DNA from: JBBPZA01 sp038199375
Lineage (GTDB): Bacteria; Actinomycetota; Thermoleophilia; Solirubrobacterales; Solirubrobacteraceae
DNA length: 18,857 bases
Assembly: GCA_038199375.1 (NCBI GenBank)
Contig: JBBPZA010000054.1
Span: 1 to 18,857, forward strand
Reading direction: 5' to 3'
The position numbers and the translations under genes are program-made. Shown piece after piece: positions 7,156 through 14,171 of the stretch; position 1 is the stretch's first letter; each line of letters opens with the position of its first letter. The notes beneath the pieces were generated by a model, which was not told where the DNA came from, ran no database searches, and worked only from the letters and a program-made list of their open reading frames with translations.

Positions 7156-8171
7156 GCGTCCTGGCCTTTCCCGAGCTCGAGCCGGCCCGCGCACCGGCGG
7201 AAGCGCTTGGCGCTGGGCGGGGGGATGTGGCGCTGCTCGTCGCCTCGCGCTCTGACGGAGCTCTTCGAAGCGCCCGCTTCGAGGAGCTGCCGCGGTTCAT
7301 CCTTCCCGGCGACCTGCTCGTGGTCAACACCTCGGCGACGCTCCCCGCTGCGCTGCCCTCCCGGCTCGACGGCGCCGAGGTCTACGTGCACCTCTCCACG
7401 CCGCTCGCAGGAAGCCGCTGGGTGGTCGAGCTGCGCACGGCGGATCTCGCGCCCTTCGAGCCCCCGCCAGTTGGTGCGCGGCTCGAGCTCCCCGATGGGG
7501 GCCGCCTGACGCTCAGTGCCCCGTATCAAGCGAGCGATCGCCTGATGGAAGCCGAGCTCGACGTGCCCGGCGGGATGCTCGGCTACCTCGCGCGTCACGG
7601 AGCGCCGATTCGCTACGGCGACCAGGCCGGCGGTCCCTGGCCGCTGGACGCCTACCAGACAATCTTCGCGCTCGAGCCCGGCAGCGCCGAGATGCCGAGC
7701 GCGGGGCGTCCGTTCAGCCCCGAGCTCGTCACCCAGCTCGTGTCGCGCGGCGCGCTGCTCGCGCCTCTGATCCTCCATGCGGGCGTCTCCTCGCTCGAGC
7801 GCGACGAGGTGCCGTTCCCCGAGCGCTACCGCGTTCCGGCCGAGACCGCCCGCCTGGTCAATGCCGTACGCGAGTGGGGCGGGCGCGTGGTCGCGGTGGG
7901 TACGACGGTGGTCCGGGCGCTCGAGACGGACGCGGCAGCGGACGGAAGAGTCGAAGCCGGCGCGGGCTGGACGAGCGTCGTGATCACGCCGGAGCGCGGT
8001 CTCCGGTCGGTCGACGGGCTGATCACCGGCTGGCACGAGCCGATGTCATCACATCTGAAGATGCTCGAGGCCGCGGCCGGACCCGAGCTCCTCCAGCGCT
8101 CCTACGACGCGGCCGCCGCGCTGGGTTTCGCCGGTCACGAGTTCGGCGACGCCCACCTCATCCTTCCCTAG
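7152..8171 (+). CDS. QueA-like protein (SAM:tRNA ribosyltransferase-isomerase family)
   Basis: This 339-residue protein matches the QueA family along its length: GDLLVVNTSATLPA (53-66), YQTIFALEPGSAEMPSAGRPF (about 169-188), LHAGVSS, VVAVGTTVVRALE (246-258) and a final FGDAHLILP. True QueA transfers ribose from SAM to preQ1-tRNA in queuosine synthesis. Several signature positions differ here. QueA has VFNDTRVIPAR, TAGLHF and NFHLPKSTL; this protein has VVNTSATLPA, SAGRPF and GWHEPMSSHL. No other queuosine gene is in the window. I therefore call it a QueA-like paralogue, possibly with another substrate. The start is a TTG overlapping the dehydrogenase stop, which implies coupled translation and shared MerR-type control. 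Confidence 0.85.
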   Translation: MSVLAFPELEPARAPAEALGAGRGDVALLVASRSDGALRSARFEELPRFILPGDLLVVNTSATLPAALPSRLDGAEVYVHLSTPLAGSRWVVELRTADLAPFEPPPVGARLELPDGGRLTLSAPYQASDRLMEAELDVPGGMLGYLARHGAPIRYGDQAGGPWPLDAYQTIFALEPGSAEMPSAGRPFSPELVTQLVSRGALLAPLILHAGVSSLERDEVPFPERYRVPAETARLVNAVREWGGRVVAVGTTVVRALETDAAADGRVEAGAGWTSVVITPERGLRSVDGLITGWHEPMSSHLKMLEAAAGPELLQRSYDAAAALGFAGHEFGDAHLILP

Positions 8172-8220
8172 CCCCTGCCCTATCCGACATCGCCCACCGT
8201 CGTCACCATGAAGACGAGCC

Positions 8221-8994
8221 TCAGTTGACGAAGTGCGTGGTCGGTCGCGGCTGGAGCTTGCCGTCGAGGAGCACGTCGACCTTCTCGTCGTAGAAGGCGA
8301 CCATGCCGGCGACCGGGAGCAGCTGCCGCGTCGGGAAGTCGTAGCTCCACGCGAGGTCGGCCAGCAGTGCGTCCTCGGTCTGCACCGACCAGTACGCGGT
8401 CGTGCGGCCCTTGTACGGACAGGACGTGACGGTGTCGCTCGGCCGCAGGGACGAGAAGTCCACGGTGCTGCGATCCACGTAGTAGCGCGTCGGCAGCCCG
8501 GTCTCGAACACCATCACCGGCGCCGAGGACTCAGCGAGCACGATGCCGTCGAGCTCGACCCGGACGGTGCGGGTCGACCGCAGGGCGTCGACGCGGACGT
8601 AGGGGTTGCGCGGATGGACGAAGACCTCCTCGTCCTCCTCGAACCAGGCGTCCAGGGCTTCCCAGTCGAAGCGGATGGTCCCGACCAACCCTTCGACCGT
8701 CGACTCGAGGTACTGGCGCCCGGCCCCGCGTCGCTCGGTGTCGCCGGAGCGCAGCCCGACGCGGGCGACGCTGCCCCGCTTCACGCGATGGGTGTGATCC
8801 TCGTCGACGAGCGCCGCCTCGTCGACGTCCCCGACCGGAATATGAAACTGGGGATAGAACGGCCACTCCCAGAGGTAGAGCGCCCCCGTCGTGTCGAGCA
8901 CGGTCTTTCCGCCGAGCATCGCCCGCACACGCCGTGGGACGGGCTCGACGTGGTCGACGTGGACGATCGCCTGCGGATAACCAGCCATGATCAT
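8221..8994 (-). CDS. DUF427 domain protein (two tandem copies)
   Basis: This 257-residue protein carries two DUF427 units. The first, less conserved, covers about residues 20-110 (VRAMLGGKTVLDTTGALYLW). The second (about 135-245) has the full signature VRVELDGIVLAESSAPVMVF, ETGLPTRYYV, SDTVTSCPYKGRTTAYWSV, WSYDFPT and VAFYDEKVDVLLDG. DUF427 proteins are small beta-fold proteins, common in actinobacteria, without an established biochemical role. The start is one of two nearby ATGs (8994 or 8988). Upstream GAGAGGG provides a ribosome binding site. It converges with the QueA-like gene; the 49 bases between them hold no obvious terminator. The stretch 9001-9127 upstream holds nothing I can support. 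Confidence 0.9.
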   Translation of the reverse strand: MIMAGYPQAIVHVDHVEPVPRRVRAMLGGKTVLDTTGALYLWEWPFYPQFHIPVGDVDEAALVDEDHTHRVKRGSVARVGLRSGDTERRGAGRQYLESTVEGLVGTIRFDWEALDAWFEEDEEVFVHPRNPYVRVDALRSTRTVRVELDGIVLAESSAPVMVFETGLPTRYYVDRSTVDFSSLRPSDTVTSCPYKGRTTAYWSVQTEDALLADLAWSYDFPTRQLLPVAGMVAFYDEKVDVLLDGKLQPRPTTHFVN

Positions 8995-9127
8995 GCCCTC
9001 TCTGCTCGGTGGCGTACGGAATTCAGGAAGCCGGTCCCTTTGACCCCGCTCCCGCGCTCACGCCTAGGCCTCGCGATGGGGCCGTTCGGTGTTGGGCGGT
9101 GGGAGCGACGCCGCGGACTTCCAATAA

Positions 9128-9572
9128 GCTTCGCCGGTAGCCACGTTTGTCCTCATCCCGGGCGCCGGATCGGACCGAGAGGTCTATGGGGCGACGATCC
9201 ACGAGCTGCGCGGGCTTGGCTACGACGCCCTCGCCCCGCCGCTGCCGCTGGAGGACCCCGAAGCGCGTCCCAGCGACCACGCCGCGGCGGTAGCGAGCGC
9301 GGCGCCCGCCCACGGCGACGTGGTGGTCGTCGCTCAATCGCTCGGCGCTTTCGCCGGCCCGCTCGTGGCTGAACAGGTCGGCGCAGCGCTGCTCGTGTTG
9401 CTTGCGCCGATGGTTCCCGCGCCCGGCAAGACCGCCGGCGAGGGCGCGAGTCGTCCGCGACCGGCTCGGCCTCGACATCGACGAGATGGCCGGCGGGCAC
9501 CTGCCGATGCTTTCCCGTCCGGCCGAGCTGGCGCGGCGCCTAGTAGAGCTCTGGACCGAGCAAGAGGCTTGA
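9128..9572 (+). pseudogene. Alpha/beta hydrolase remnant with internal deletion
   Basis: Frame one reads ATFVLIPGAGSDREVYGATI, ELRGLGYDALAPPLPLEDPE, then VVVVAQSLGAFAGPLVAEQV and LLVLLAPMVPAPGKTAGE. This is the first half of a small alpha/beta hydrolase with nucleophile motif AQSLGA. No ATG, GTG or TTG precedes it in frame: the expected start is GTA. Near 9440 the frame changes, and VVRDRLGLDIDEMAGGHLPM, LSRPAELARRLVELWTE follows in another frame to a TGA at 9570-9572. This is the family's usual C-terminus with the catalytic His (GGHLP). About 90 codons that normally hold the catalytic Asp are missing. It is a dead gene. Confidence 0.75.
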
Positions 9573-9603
9573 GACGGCCACCTGCCTGAGCGAACGGTCG
9601 GCA

Positions 9604-10014
9604 TCACCTCCGTGACTCCGGTCCCTCGGTGAGGACGGGCTTGACGTCGACGATCGGGGTGCCGTCCAGAGCCTCGAGATTGCGCACGAGGAAGCGCAGG
9701 CCATCGATGCGGATGACTTCGACACGGTGCAGTCCGATCGGGTTGGGCCGGTGCGGCGAGCGCGTGTTGAACACGCCCTGCTCGGGGTTGCGGACGTCGC
9801 AGCGCGGATGAACTCGAAGCACGTCTCGACGGGCCCGGTCGAGCCAGGTCAGGACGATGATCTCGTCCCCCGCCTGGATTCCCTCCAGGGCCTGCGCAAC
9901 GCTCCGATCGAAGACGAGCCAGGCCTCGGGCGAGCCCTCGTGGCCTTGCTTGGGCGCCGACGCGACGTCGGTCAGCTGCGATTCGACTCTCCCGATCCGG
10001 ACGAGCTGCATCAC
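9604..10014 (-). CDS. trmO: TrmO/TsaA-family tRNA methyltransferase
   Basis: This 136-residue protein of the TrmO (YaeB/UPF0066) fold has family motifs VFNTRSPHRPNPIGLHRVEV (81-100) and EALDGTPIVDVKPVL (114-128), and an earlier GDEIIVLTWLDRA strand. TrmO uses SAM to methylate N6 of t6A at position 37 of tRNA-Thr(GGU). The E. coli protein is about 235 residues with an extra C-terminal domain; this is a single-domain form, as in many actinobacteria and archaea. Starts GTG (10014) and ATG (10011) are adjacent. An AAAGGGGAA ribosome binding site lies just upstream. The gene sits among pseudogenes but is itself intact. Confidence 0.88.
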   Translation of the reverse strand: MMQLVRIGRVESQLTDVASAPKQGHEGSPEAWLVFDRSVAQALEGIQAGDEIIVLTWLDRARRDVLRVHPRCDVRNPEQGVFNTRSPHRPNPIGLHRVEVIRIDGLRFLVRNLEALDGTPIVDVKPVLTEGPESRR

Positions 10015-10320
10015 GCTTCCACTTCCCCTTTAGCTTTCCCGGCCTCTTCGTGCCCGAGCGCCGGACCCCGTCGTCGGCCTTCAGACGTGAGCTTCGCAAG
10101 CCGTCGCTCGAGGAAGCGCCACCCGGGTCGGAGGGGACGAGCGCGAGCGCGCGCTCCAACGCTGCGCGGGCTTCGTCGAGGCGGTCCAGCCGCCGCAGCA
10201 GCTCGGCCCGGGTTGCGTGCAGGTAATGGTAGTCGTCGAGCTCGATGAGGTCGACGAGGTCGAGAGCGGTCGCGGGCTCGCCCGTTTCGGCGATCGCCAC
10301 GGCCCGGTTGAGCTCGACGC
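10011..10320 (-). pseudogene. ECF sigma factor C-terminal (TPR-like) remnant
   Basis: On the minus strand, ELNRAVAIAETGEPATALDL is followed by DLIELDDYHYLHATRAELLR and RLDRLDEARAALERALALVP. This is the helical C-terminal extension of the ECF42-type (YlaC/SigJ-like, DUF6596) sigma factors. Its usual ending, FLERRLAKL, is present but in a different frame, so a frameshift lies near 10130. The sigma2 and sigma4 regions are absent. The shifted frame stops at a GTGA overlapping the trmO start, which may be chance. It is non-functional as a sigma factor. Confidence 0.65.
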
Positions 10321-10389
10321 ACCGGCGATCCGCTGATGCGCCCGAGCTCGCCGCAACCAAATAGGAGAAACACCGAAACACCGCACGGA

Positions 10390-10573
10390 CACCCGAGAGT
10401 CCGAGTGCCGCGTGTCGGGTCAGTGAGATCGCCCTCTACGCCCTCGATGCCGGGGGCAATCTCGCATCGGCCCCGGACGACCGAGTCAACGCTCGCACCT
10501 GCTCGCCCGCGTTGATCAGTGCATTGACCAGCTCTCCGCCGACGTTGCCGGTCGCACCGGTGACCAGAATCAT
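10390..10573 (-). pseudogene. NmrA/SDR-like NAD(P)-binding oxidoreductase, N-terminal remnant
   Basis: Starting at an ATG at 10573 (minus), MILVTGATGNVGGELVNALI and NAGEQVRALTR form the Rossmann start of an NmrA/azoreductase-type protein with TGATGNVG. After about 45 residues the frame breaks. The expected continuation GIEGVEGDLTDP appears in another frame, and homology then ends, passing into the sigma-factor remnant. Only the first fifth of the roughly 280-residue protein remains. It is a dead gene created by deletion and frameshift. Confidence 0.7.
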
Positions 10574-10638
10574 CAGGGCTCCTGCGCCCCGTCGCCCATG
10601 AGCGGACCCGGCGGCGATTCCGGCGTGCCGCGTCACGC

Positions 10639-10821
10639 TTGCCGGGCGGGCGCGTTCTGAAGCGCAATGAGCCGCTGCAGAAGCGGGGTCCCGTCTGGAG
10701 CCTCCTCGACCTGACCCCGTACGTGCGCCAGGAGGAGTGGGAGGACTCGCCGAAGGACTACCCGCAGACCCCGCCGTATCAGTGGTGGAACTACCACGAC
10801 AAGTACGGGACGGCCGCGTGA
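10639..10821 (+). CDS. Small aromatic-rich ORF, unknown
   Basis: This 60-residue frame from a TTG ends with the composition-rich stretch SLLDLTPYVRQEEWEDSPKD and YPQTPPYQWWNYHDKYGTAA. The density of Trp, Tyr, Pro and acidic residues is unlike the Arg/Ala/Pro-rich shadow ORFs nearby and suggests real protein sequence. The upstream frame stays open without a good start or ribosome binding site, so it may be the C-terminal fragment of a larger decayed gene, fitting the remnants just before it. No family is recognised. Confidence 0.4.
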   Translation: MPGGRVLKRNEPLQKRGPVWSLLDLTPYVRQEEWEDSPKDYPQTPPYQWWNYHDKYGTAA

Positions 10822-10879
10822 TCGTCCACGTGGCGCGCCTCCCCTCGACGAGCTTCTCCTTTCCCGACTCGCCCGCCGG

Positions 10880-11641
10880 CTACCCCCGTGGTGCCGATGC
10901 CGTGCGCACGAGCTCTCGAGCGGGTTCGCGAAGCTTCGACGCGAGACCCGGGTCGATCTGCTCGGCTTCGTAGATCAGAGCCGCGATCGCGTTGGCGAAG
11001 GCCGTGCTCAGCTCACTTCGCCGAAGTCCACGCACGAGCGTGTCGGCGATCGTCTCCATCGCGTCGGGAGGTAGGTCGTCCACGCCGCGGCCCTGGTGGG
11101 CCGGCAATCCATGGCGCAGACAGGCGAGCGAGACGACGTGATCGCGTAGGCCATTGACCATGTATACGGCCTGGAGGTTGCGGCCCCGCGCGATGCTCGA
11201 TCGGGCATGCAGTGCGTACAGCCACCCCATGCCGATCAGGGTCTCGGGCGCCGGCGATGGCGAAGGCCCGGGCTGGTTCGCTTCACCAAAGAGCAGGCGG
11301 AATGACGTGCCGGACGCCGCGAAGGTCTCCCACGGCCAGAACGAGAGATCGACCTGCATCGAGCTGGGCAGGAGAAACACGCGAAAGAGCGTGCTCCCAG
11401 ACCACACGTCGAGATGATCGACCGCGCCGTGGTCCTCGTACATCCGCCCAATCCAGGCGTCGGCGACGTCCGCGGGCTCCAGGCCGGCGGCAAGACGGAA
11501 CGCGAGGTCGATGTCCGACCACTCGTCCTCGCGGTCGGCGGCCGCCGACCCGACGACTGCCGCAGCCCTGATCCGCTCGTCCACCCGCGCAGCCGCGACG
11601 AGGCTTTCGCGGAGGCCGCGTCTTTCCGCCTGGCTGAACAC
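10880..11641 (-). CDS. Nucleotidyltransferase-domain protein
   Basis: This 253-residue protein has a polymerase-beta-like nucleotidyltransferase core. GSAAADREDEWSDIDLAF supplies the GS (31-32) and the two metal-binding Asp (43 and 45), and MQVDLSF supplies the third carboxylate (98). The C-terminal half is helical (SLACLRHGLPAHQGRGVDDL). The layout resembles AadA-like and other small-molecule adenylyltransferases, but no resistance-gene signature is clear and the substrate is unknown. The start is GTG at 11641 with a weak ribosome binding site. It is transcribed away from the accessory cassette; the roughly 170 bases to that cassette hold nothing I recognise before its ribosome binding site. 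Confidence 0.8.
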   Translation of the reverse strand: MFSQAERRGLRESLVAAARVDERIRAAAVVGSAAADREDEWSDIDLAFRLAAGLEPADVADAWIGRMYEDHGAVDHLDVWSGSTLFRVFLLPSSMQVDLSFWPWETFAASGTSFRLLFGEANQPGPSPSPAPETLIGMGWLYALHARSSIARGRNLQAVYMVNGLRDHVVSLACLRHGLPAHQGRGVDDLPPDAMETIADTLVRGLRRSELSTAFANAIAALIYEAEQIDPGLASKLREPARELVRTASAPRG

Positions 11642-11816
11642 CGCCCGATCGTATTGGCACCTAGGACGTTACTTCAGCCCCCAACCATCACGCCCGACCA
11701 TCCGACGCGCCAGCACCGTCAATCCTGACGAGCTGTGGGCGCCAGGCCCCGCGAGTCGATGTAGCAGCGACGCTCGGACACTTCTGGCCACGCTGTTGGT
11801 GCGGGACCGTACTCTT

Positions 11817-11821
11817 GGAGG
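11817..11821 (+). promoter_or_regulatory. Shine-Dalgarno site (GGAGG) of the 11827 gene
   Basis: GGAGG lies five bases before ATG 11827 and decides that start over the in-frame TTG at 11815. The upstream TACTCT (11810-11815) could be a -10 box, but I see no convincing -35 box. Confidence 0.6.
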
Positions 11822-11826
11822 CCGTA

Positions 11827-12213
11827 ATGCGCGCACCAAGAAGACGCCGCGCTGCACCACGGCGGCTCGCCACGCCACCTGAGGAGGTTGACATCAACGC
11901 CGCGGCGTCAGCAGCCCGCTATGTGGGCAGCGCAGAGCACAAGTCCTACCCTTCGTTCGCGGGCCCGCCACGACTTCGTGCGGATGCGACGCCGTGTCCG
12001 CCGAACCTTTCGGACCCAAACGCGCTCACAGACTGGCTGCGTAGAGCCATCGCAGCGAGCCAGACCAGCGCGAGATGGGAGGGGGGATTCCCGCGCTACG
12101 TGTGGCTCGTCGTCGGGGGCCAATGCTTCGAAGCACGCCAGCTTGGTCCTGGCTCTGGCCACTACAAGGGATACGCGCTAAGGGCTGACGAATGCCCGCC
12201 CGGGCTCAAGTAA
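11827..12213 (+). CDS. Small conserved-looking protein of accessory cassette
   Basis: This 128-residue protein has a basic N-terminus (MRAPRRRRAAPRR) followed by a compact domain. Its motifs include SAARYVGSAEHKSYPSFAGP, DATPCPPNLSDPNALTDWLR, GGFPRYVWLVVGGQCFEARQ and GHYKGYALRADECPP. The pattern YVGS-x-EHK, a Cys-Pro turn, FPRYVW, then GxYKGY looks like a defined family seen in actinobacterial accessory regions, but I cannot name one or give a function. ATG 11827 is preceded by GGAGG at the right distance. The stop TAA shares its last A with the ATG of the next gene (TAATG), so the two are translationally coupled and probably act together. GC content is lower than in the core genes. Confidence 0.7.
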   Translation: MRAPRRRRAAPRRLATPPEEVDINAAASAARYVGSAEHKSYPSFAGPPRLRADATPCPPNLSDPNALTDWLRRAIAASQTSARWEGGFPRYVWLVVGGQCFEARQLGPGSGHYKGYALRADECPPGLK

Positions 12214-13535
12214 TGGGCGAGTCGTCGCTGCGGTTCGAGACAGAGTGGCTGTCGGGGGACGGCGTTACGTCGCCCGAGCTTGCCGCTACTTGGTGCCGCC
12301 TAACCGTCCAGGTCGGCGACCACATCGTCACGCGGGTCGAGGATCTTGCAGCAAACAGCATCCGCAGTGCGATCTTCTGTAGTGCGTACCCGATCGCTGA
12401 GTGGATCGCGACGCACTGGTGGGCCTTGCGTTCCCACGTGCGCGCGGCCGTGCTGCTCGACAAGCCTACGGTTAACCTTCACCACGGTCCCACCGAGCGG
12501 GAGATGCTACTTCCGCATCGCATCAGAGCGGCCGGCGACGGATTTCTCTGGCCGGACTTGCTCATCGTGCCGGAAGGCAGCAAGACCTTCATCGCATGGT
12601 CTTCGGATGAGAGTCCTCTGGCCGGTGTGCTGCGCTTCGTCGGGACGGGGCGAGTCTGGGCAGGTTCACAGGATGTGCAGTCTGCTCTCGCGGTTTTCGT
12701 CACGTCCGTCATTGACCGTCTTGAGGAGATGCGCGTGGACGGAACGTTGCTCCAAGAGGAGTGGCAGACCATCGCGCAAGCGGCCGTGGAGGAAGTTGAT
12801 TTTTGCGACGCCGCAGCAGCGCTCGGGCTCGACCCTTATGACCTCGACGAGGAGACAGCGGAACGCATCCAAACCATCGGCACCATCCTCGGTCCAGAGC
12901 TGGCCGACGAGTTTGCCGCGGCTGCTGACCCACGCCGAATCGCCGAAGACATCGACTGGGTGACACACGGTCTCGGTCGCCTGAAGCGAGACGTCGGTGC
13001 GCCCTCACGTGCTCTGGGCAAGCTGCACCAAGCGAACCTCCACGATGAAGTGGCCGACGCTCCGTGGGAAGTGGGTTGGCGTCAAGCGAGGATCGCAAGA
13101 CATGCGCTCGGTATGAGCGACATCGACACGTTTGAATTCGGCGAACTGGTACGGCACCACCGGCGCCTTGATTCGGCCGACAACGCGCTCCAAGCTCTGG
13201 CCTCCGCGACATCCGGCCGCGTCGAGGTACTGCTCGGGTTCGCCGCTGGCTTGTCTGCACGGCGGTTCATTGACGGTCGAGCACTTTGGCGCAGCTTGCA
13301 GACGCGTGACCGCGCATACCTGCTGACCCAGGGAGCAACATTCGAGCAACGCGTCGAGAGGGCTTTCGCCGCCGAACTTCTAGCCCCCGCGTCGGGAATC
13401 GCGAAGCTCCGCGAAAGCCAAGGGCGCGTCGTGTCAACGGATGAAGTCGAGCGCCTCGCGAAGCGCTTCAAGGCTTCTCCGGTCGTTGTAGGGCACCAGC
13501 TTGAGAATCAACTCGGACTCGCAGTCAGCGCCTAA
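12213..13535 (+). CDS. Large protein with ImmA/IrrE-like C-terminus lacking HExxH
   Basis: This protein of about 440 residues is coupled to the preceding gene by TAATG. The open frame extends upstream to 12192, but ATG 12213 is the natural start. The N-terminal part (about 55-75) holds AYPIAEWIATHWWAL, and FLWPDLLIVPEGSKTFIAW lies near residue 110-130. The C-terminal stretch (about 375-440) has ERAFAAELLAPASGIAKL, then VERLAKRFKASPVVVGHQLE. This matches the distal half of ImmA/IrrE peptidases (A-FAAELLAP, then an LA-x-x-F-x-VS helix that selects the partner). The HExxH zinc motif that should precede it is not visible, so a peptidase role is doubtful. ImmA/IrrE proteins usually cut repressors in mobile elements or toxin-antitoxin pairs. 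A role in defence or element regulation is inference. Confidence 0.7.
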   Translation: MGESSLRFETEWLSGDGVTSPELAATWCRLTVQVGDHIVTRVEDLAANSIRSAIFCSAYPIAEWIATHWWALRSHVRAAVLLDKPTVNLHHGPTEREMLLPHRIRAAGDGFLWPDLLIVPEGSKTFIAWSSDESPLAGVLRFVGTGRVWAGSQDVQSALAVFVTSVIDRLEEMRVDGTLLQEEWQTIAQAAVEEVDFCDAAAALGLDPYDLDEETAERIQTIGTILGPELADEFAAAADPRRIAEDIDWVTHGLGRLKRDVGAPSRALGKLHQANLHDEVADAPWEVGWRQARIARHALGMSDIDTFEFGELVRHHRRLDSADNALQALASATSGRVEVLLGFAAGLSARRFIDGRALWRSLQTRDRAYLLTQGATFEQRVERAFAAELLAPASGIAKLRESQGRVVSTDEVERLAKRFKASPVVVGHQLENQLGLAVSA

Positions 13536-13658
13536 AGGGTGCTTCTGGTGATGCCCGCCGACGCATCGCCGTGTTCGAAAATGCCGCACATCCTCATGTC
13601 CGATCGCATCCCCGAAACCCACGCGGAACAGGCATAGACGCGCGGAATTGGCCAGAGC

Positions 13659-13746
13659 GGAGGGGGAGGGATTCGAACCCTCGAGGGACGAAACCGCCCC
13701 TAACGGTTTTCGAGACCGCCCCGTTCAACCACTCCGGCACCCCTCC
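13659..13746 (-). tRNA. tRNA-Ser, anticodon CGA
   Basis: On the minus strand GGAGGGG pairs with CCCCTCC as the acceptor stem. The anticodon loop CTCGAAA (anticodon CGA) is closed by GCGGT/ACCGT, a long variable arm follows, and the T loop is GGTTCGAATCC. It is a class II serine tRNA reading UCG. CCA is not encoded. It follows the tadA/glycosyltransferase-remnant unit in the same direction. Its 3' end faces the accessory cassette at 11827-13535; the 123 bases between hold no recognisable feature. Confidence 0.95.
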
Positions 13747-13795
13747 GGGACGCCATCCAGGCTAGCGGCTCAACGGCGCGCCGAGGAAGGTGGAG

Positions 13796-13818
13796 CGGGA
13801 TCGAGGCCTGCGATCCCG
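13796..13818 (-). terminator. 8-bp hairpin after the tadA unit, possible terminator
   Basis: CGGGATCG and CGATCCCG form a perfect 8-bp stem with a 7-base loop. It lies 28 bases beyond the stop of the glycosyltransferase remnant on the minus strand and before tRNA-Ser(CGA). There is no T tract. Confidence 0.4.
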
Positions 13819-13845
13819 AGGTCGGGTTCACGAAGCGGCCGGGAG

Positions 13846-14171
13846 TCAGCCGTCGAGGTGAGCGAGGCGGTCGGGTCCGTAGCGTCGCAGTGCGCCGGCC
13901 TCGCCGTAGTTGCCCGTGAAGACCACCGCGCGCTCTCGCTCGCGGGGCGGTAGCTCGCTCACGACGCGCGCGACGGTGTCGGCGAAGCGCGGGCACCCAA
14001 TCGTCTCCAGGGCGTCCTCGCCGGAGGATCCGAACGACCAGCCAGAGGATCACGACCCAGGCCAGGAGGTCGAAAGTAGAGCTCGTCGCGGTGGTAGCCG
14101 TAGCGCCCCGCCAGCGCCACGAGGATCGCGGCGACGCCGGCCCCGACGGCGACGACGGGGCCGGGCCGCAT
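13846..14171 (-). pseudogene. Glycosyltransferase 39 (PMT-like) remnant
   Basis: An ATG at 14171, overlapping the tadA stop as TGATG, starts VAVGAGVAAILVALAGRYGY and HRDELYF. This is the first transmembrane helix and the conserved RYGYHRDELYF motif of PMT/ArnT-like family-39 glycosyltransferases. Almost the whole enzyme is then missing. The next recognisable part, in shifted frames, is a hydrophobic VILWLVV followed by DALETIGCPRFADTVARVV, ELPPRERERAVVFTGNYGEA and GALRRYGPDRLAHLDG to a TGA at 13846-13848. That is the usual soluble C-terminal region. Well under a quarter of the roughly 480-residue protein is left. Confidence 0.7.

Noticed and set aside
8233..9372. 379-codon plus-strand frame
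   Set aside because: Antisense shadow of the DUF427 gene, running on into the hydrolase remnant in a wrong frame.
9023..10381. 452-codon minus-strand frame
   Set aside because: Only its first 75 codons or so match a family (the sigma-factor tail). The rest is a shadow of trmO and the hydrolase remnant, so it is not a fusion protein.
2839..13684. The 21-base block shared by the two tRNA-Ser genes as attL/attR of one 11-kb element
   Set aside because: The block is the conserved T arm and acceptor expected in serine tRNAs. The tRNAs differ in anticodon and elsewhere, and core genes lie between them, so they are not the ends of one element.
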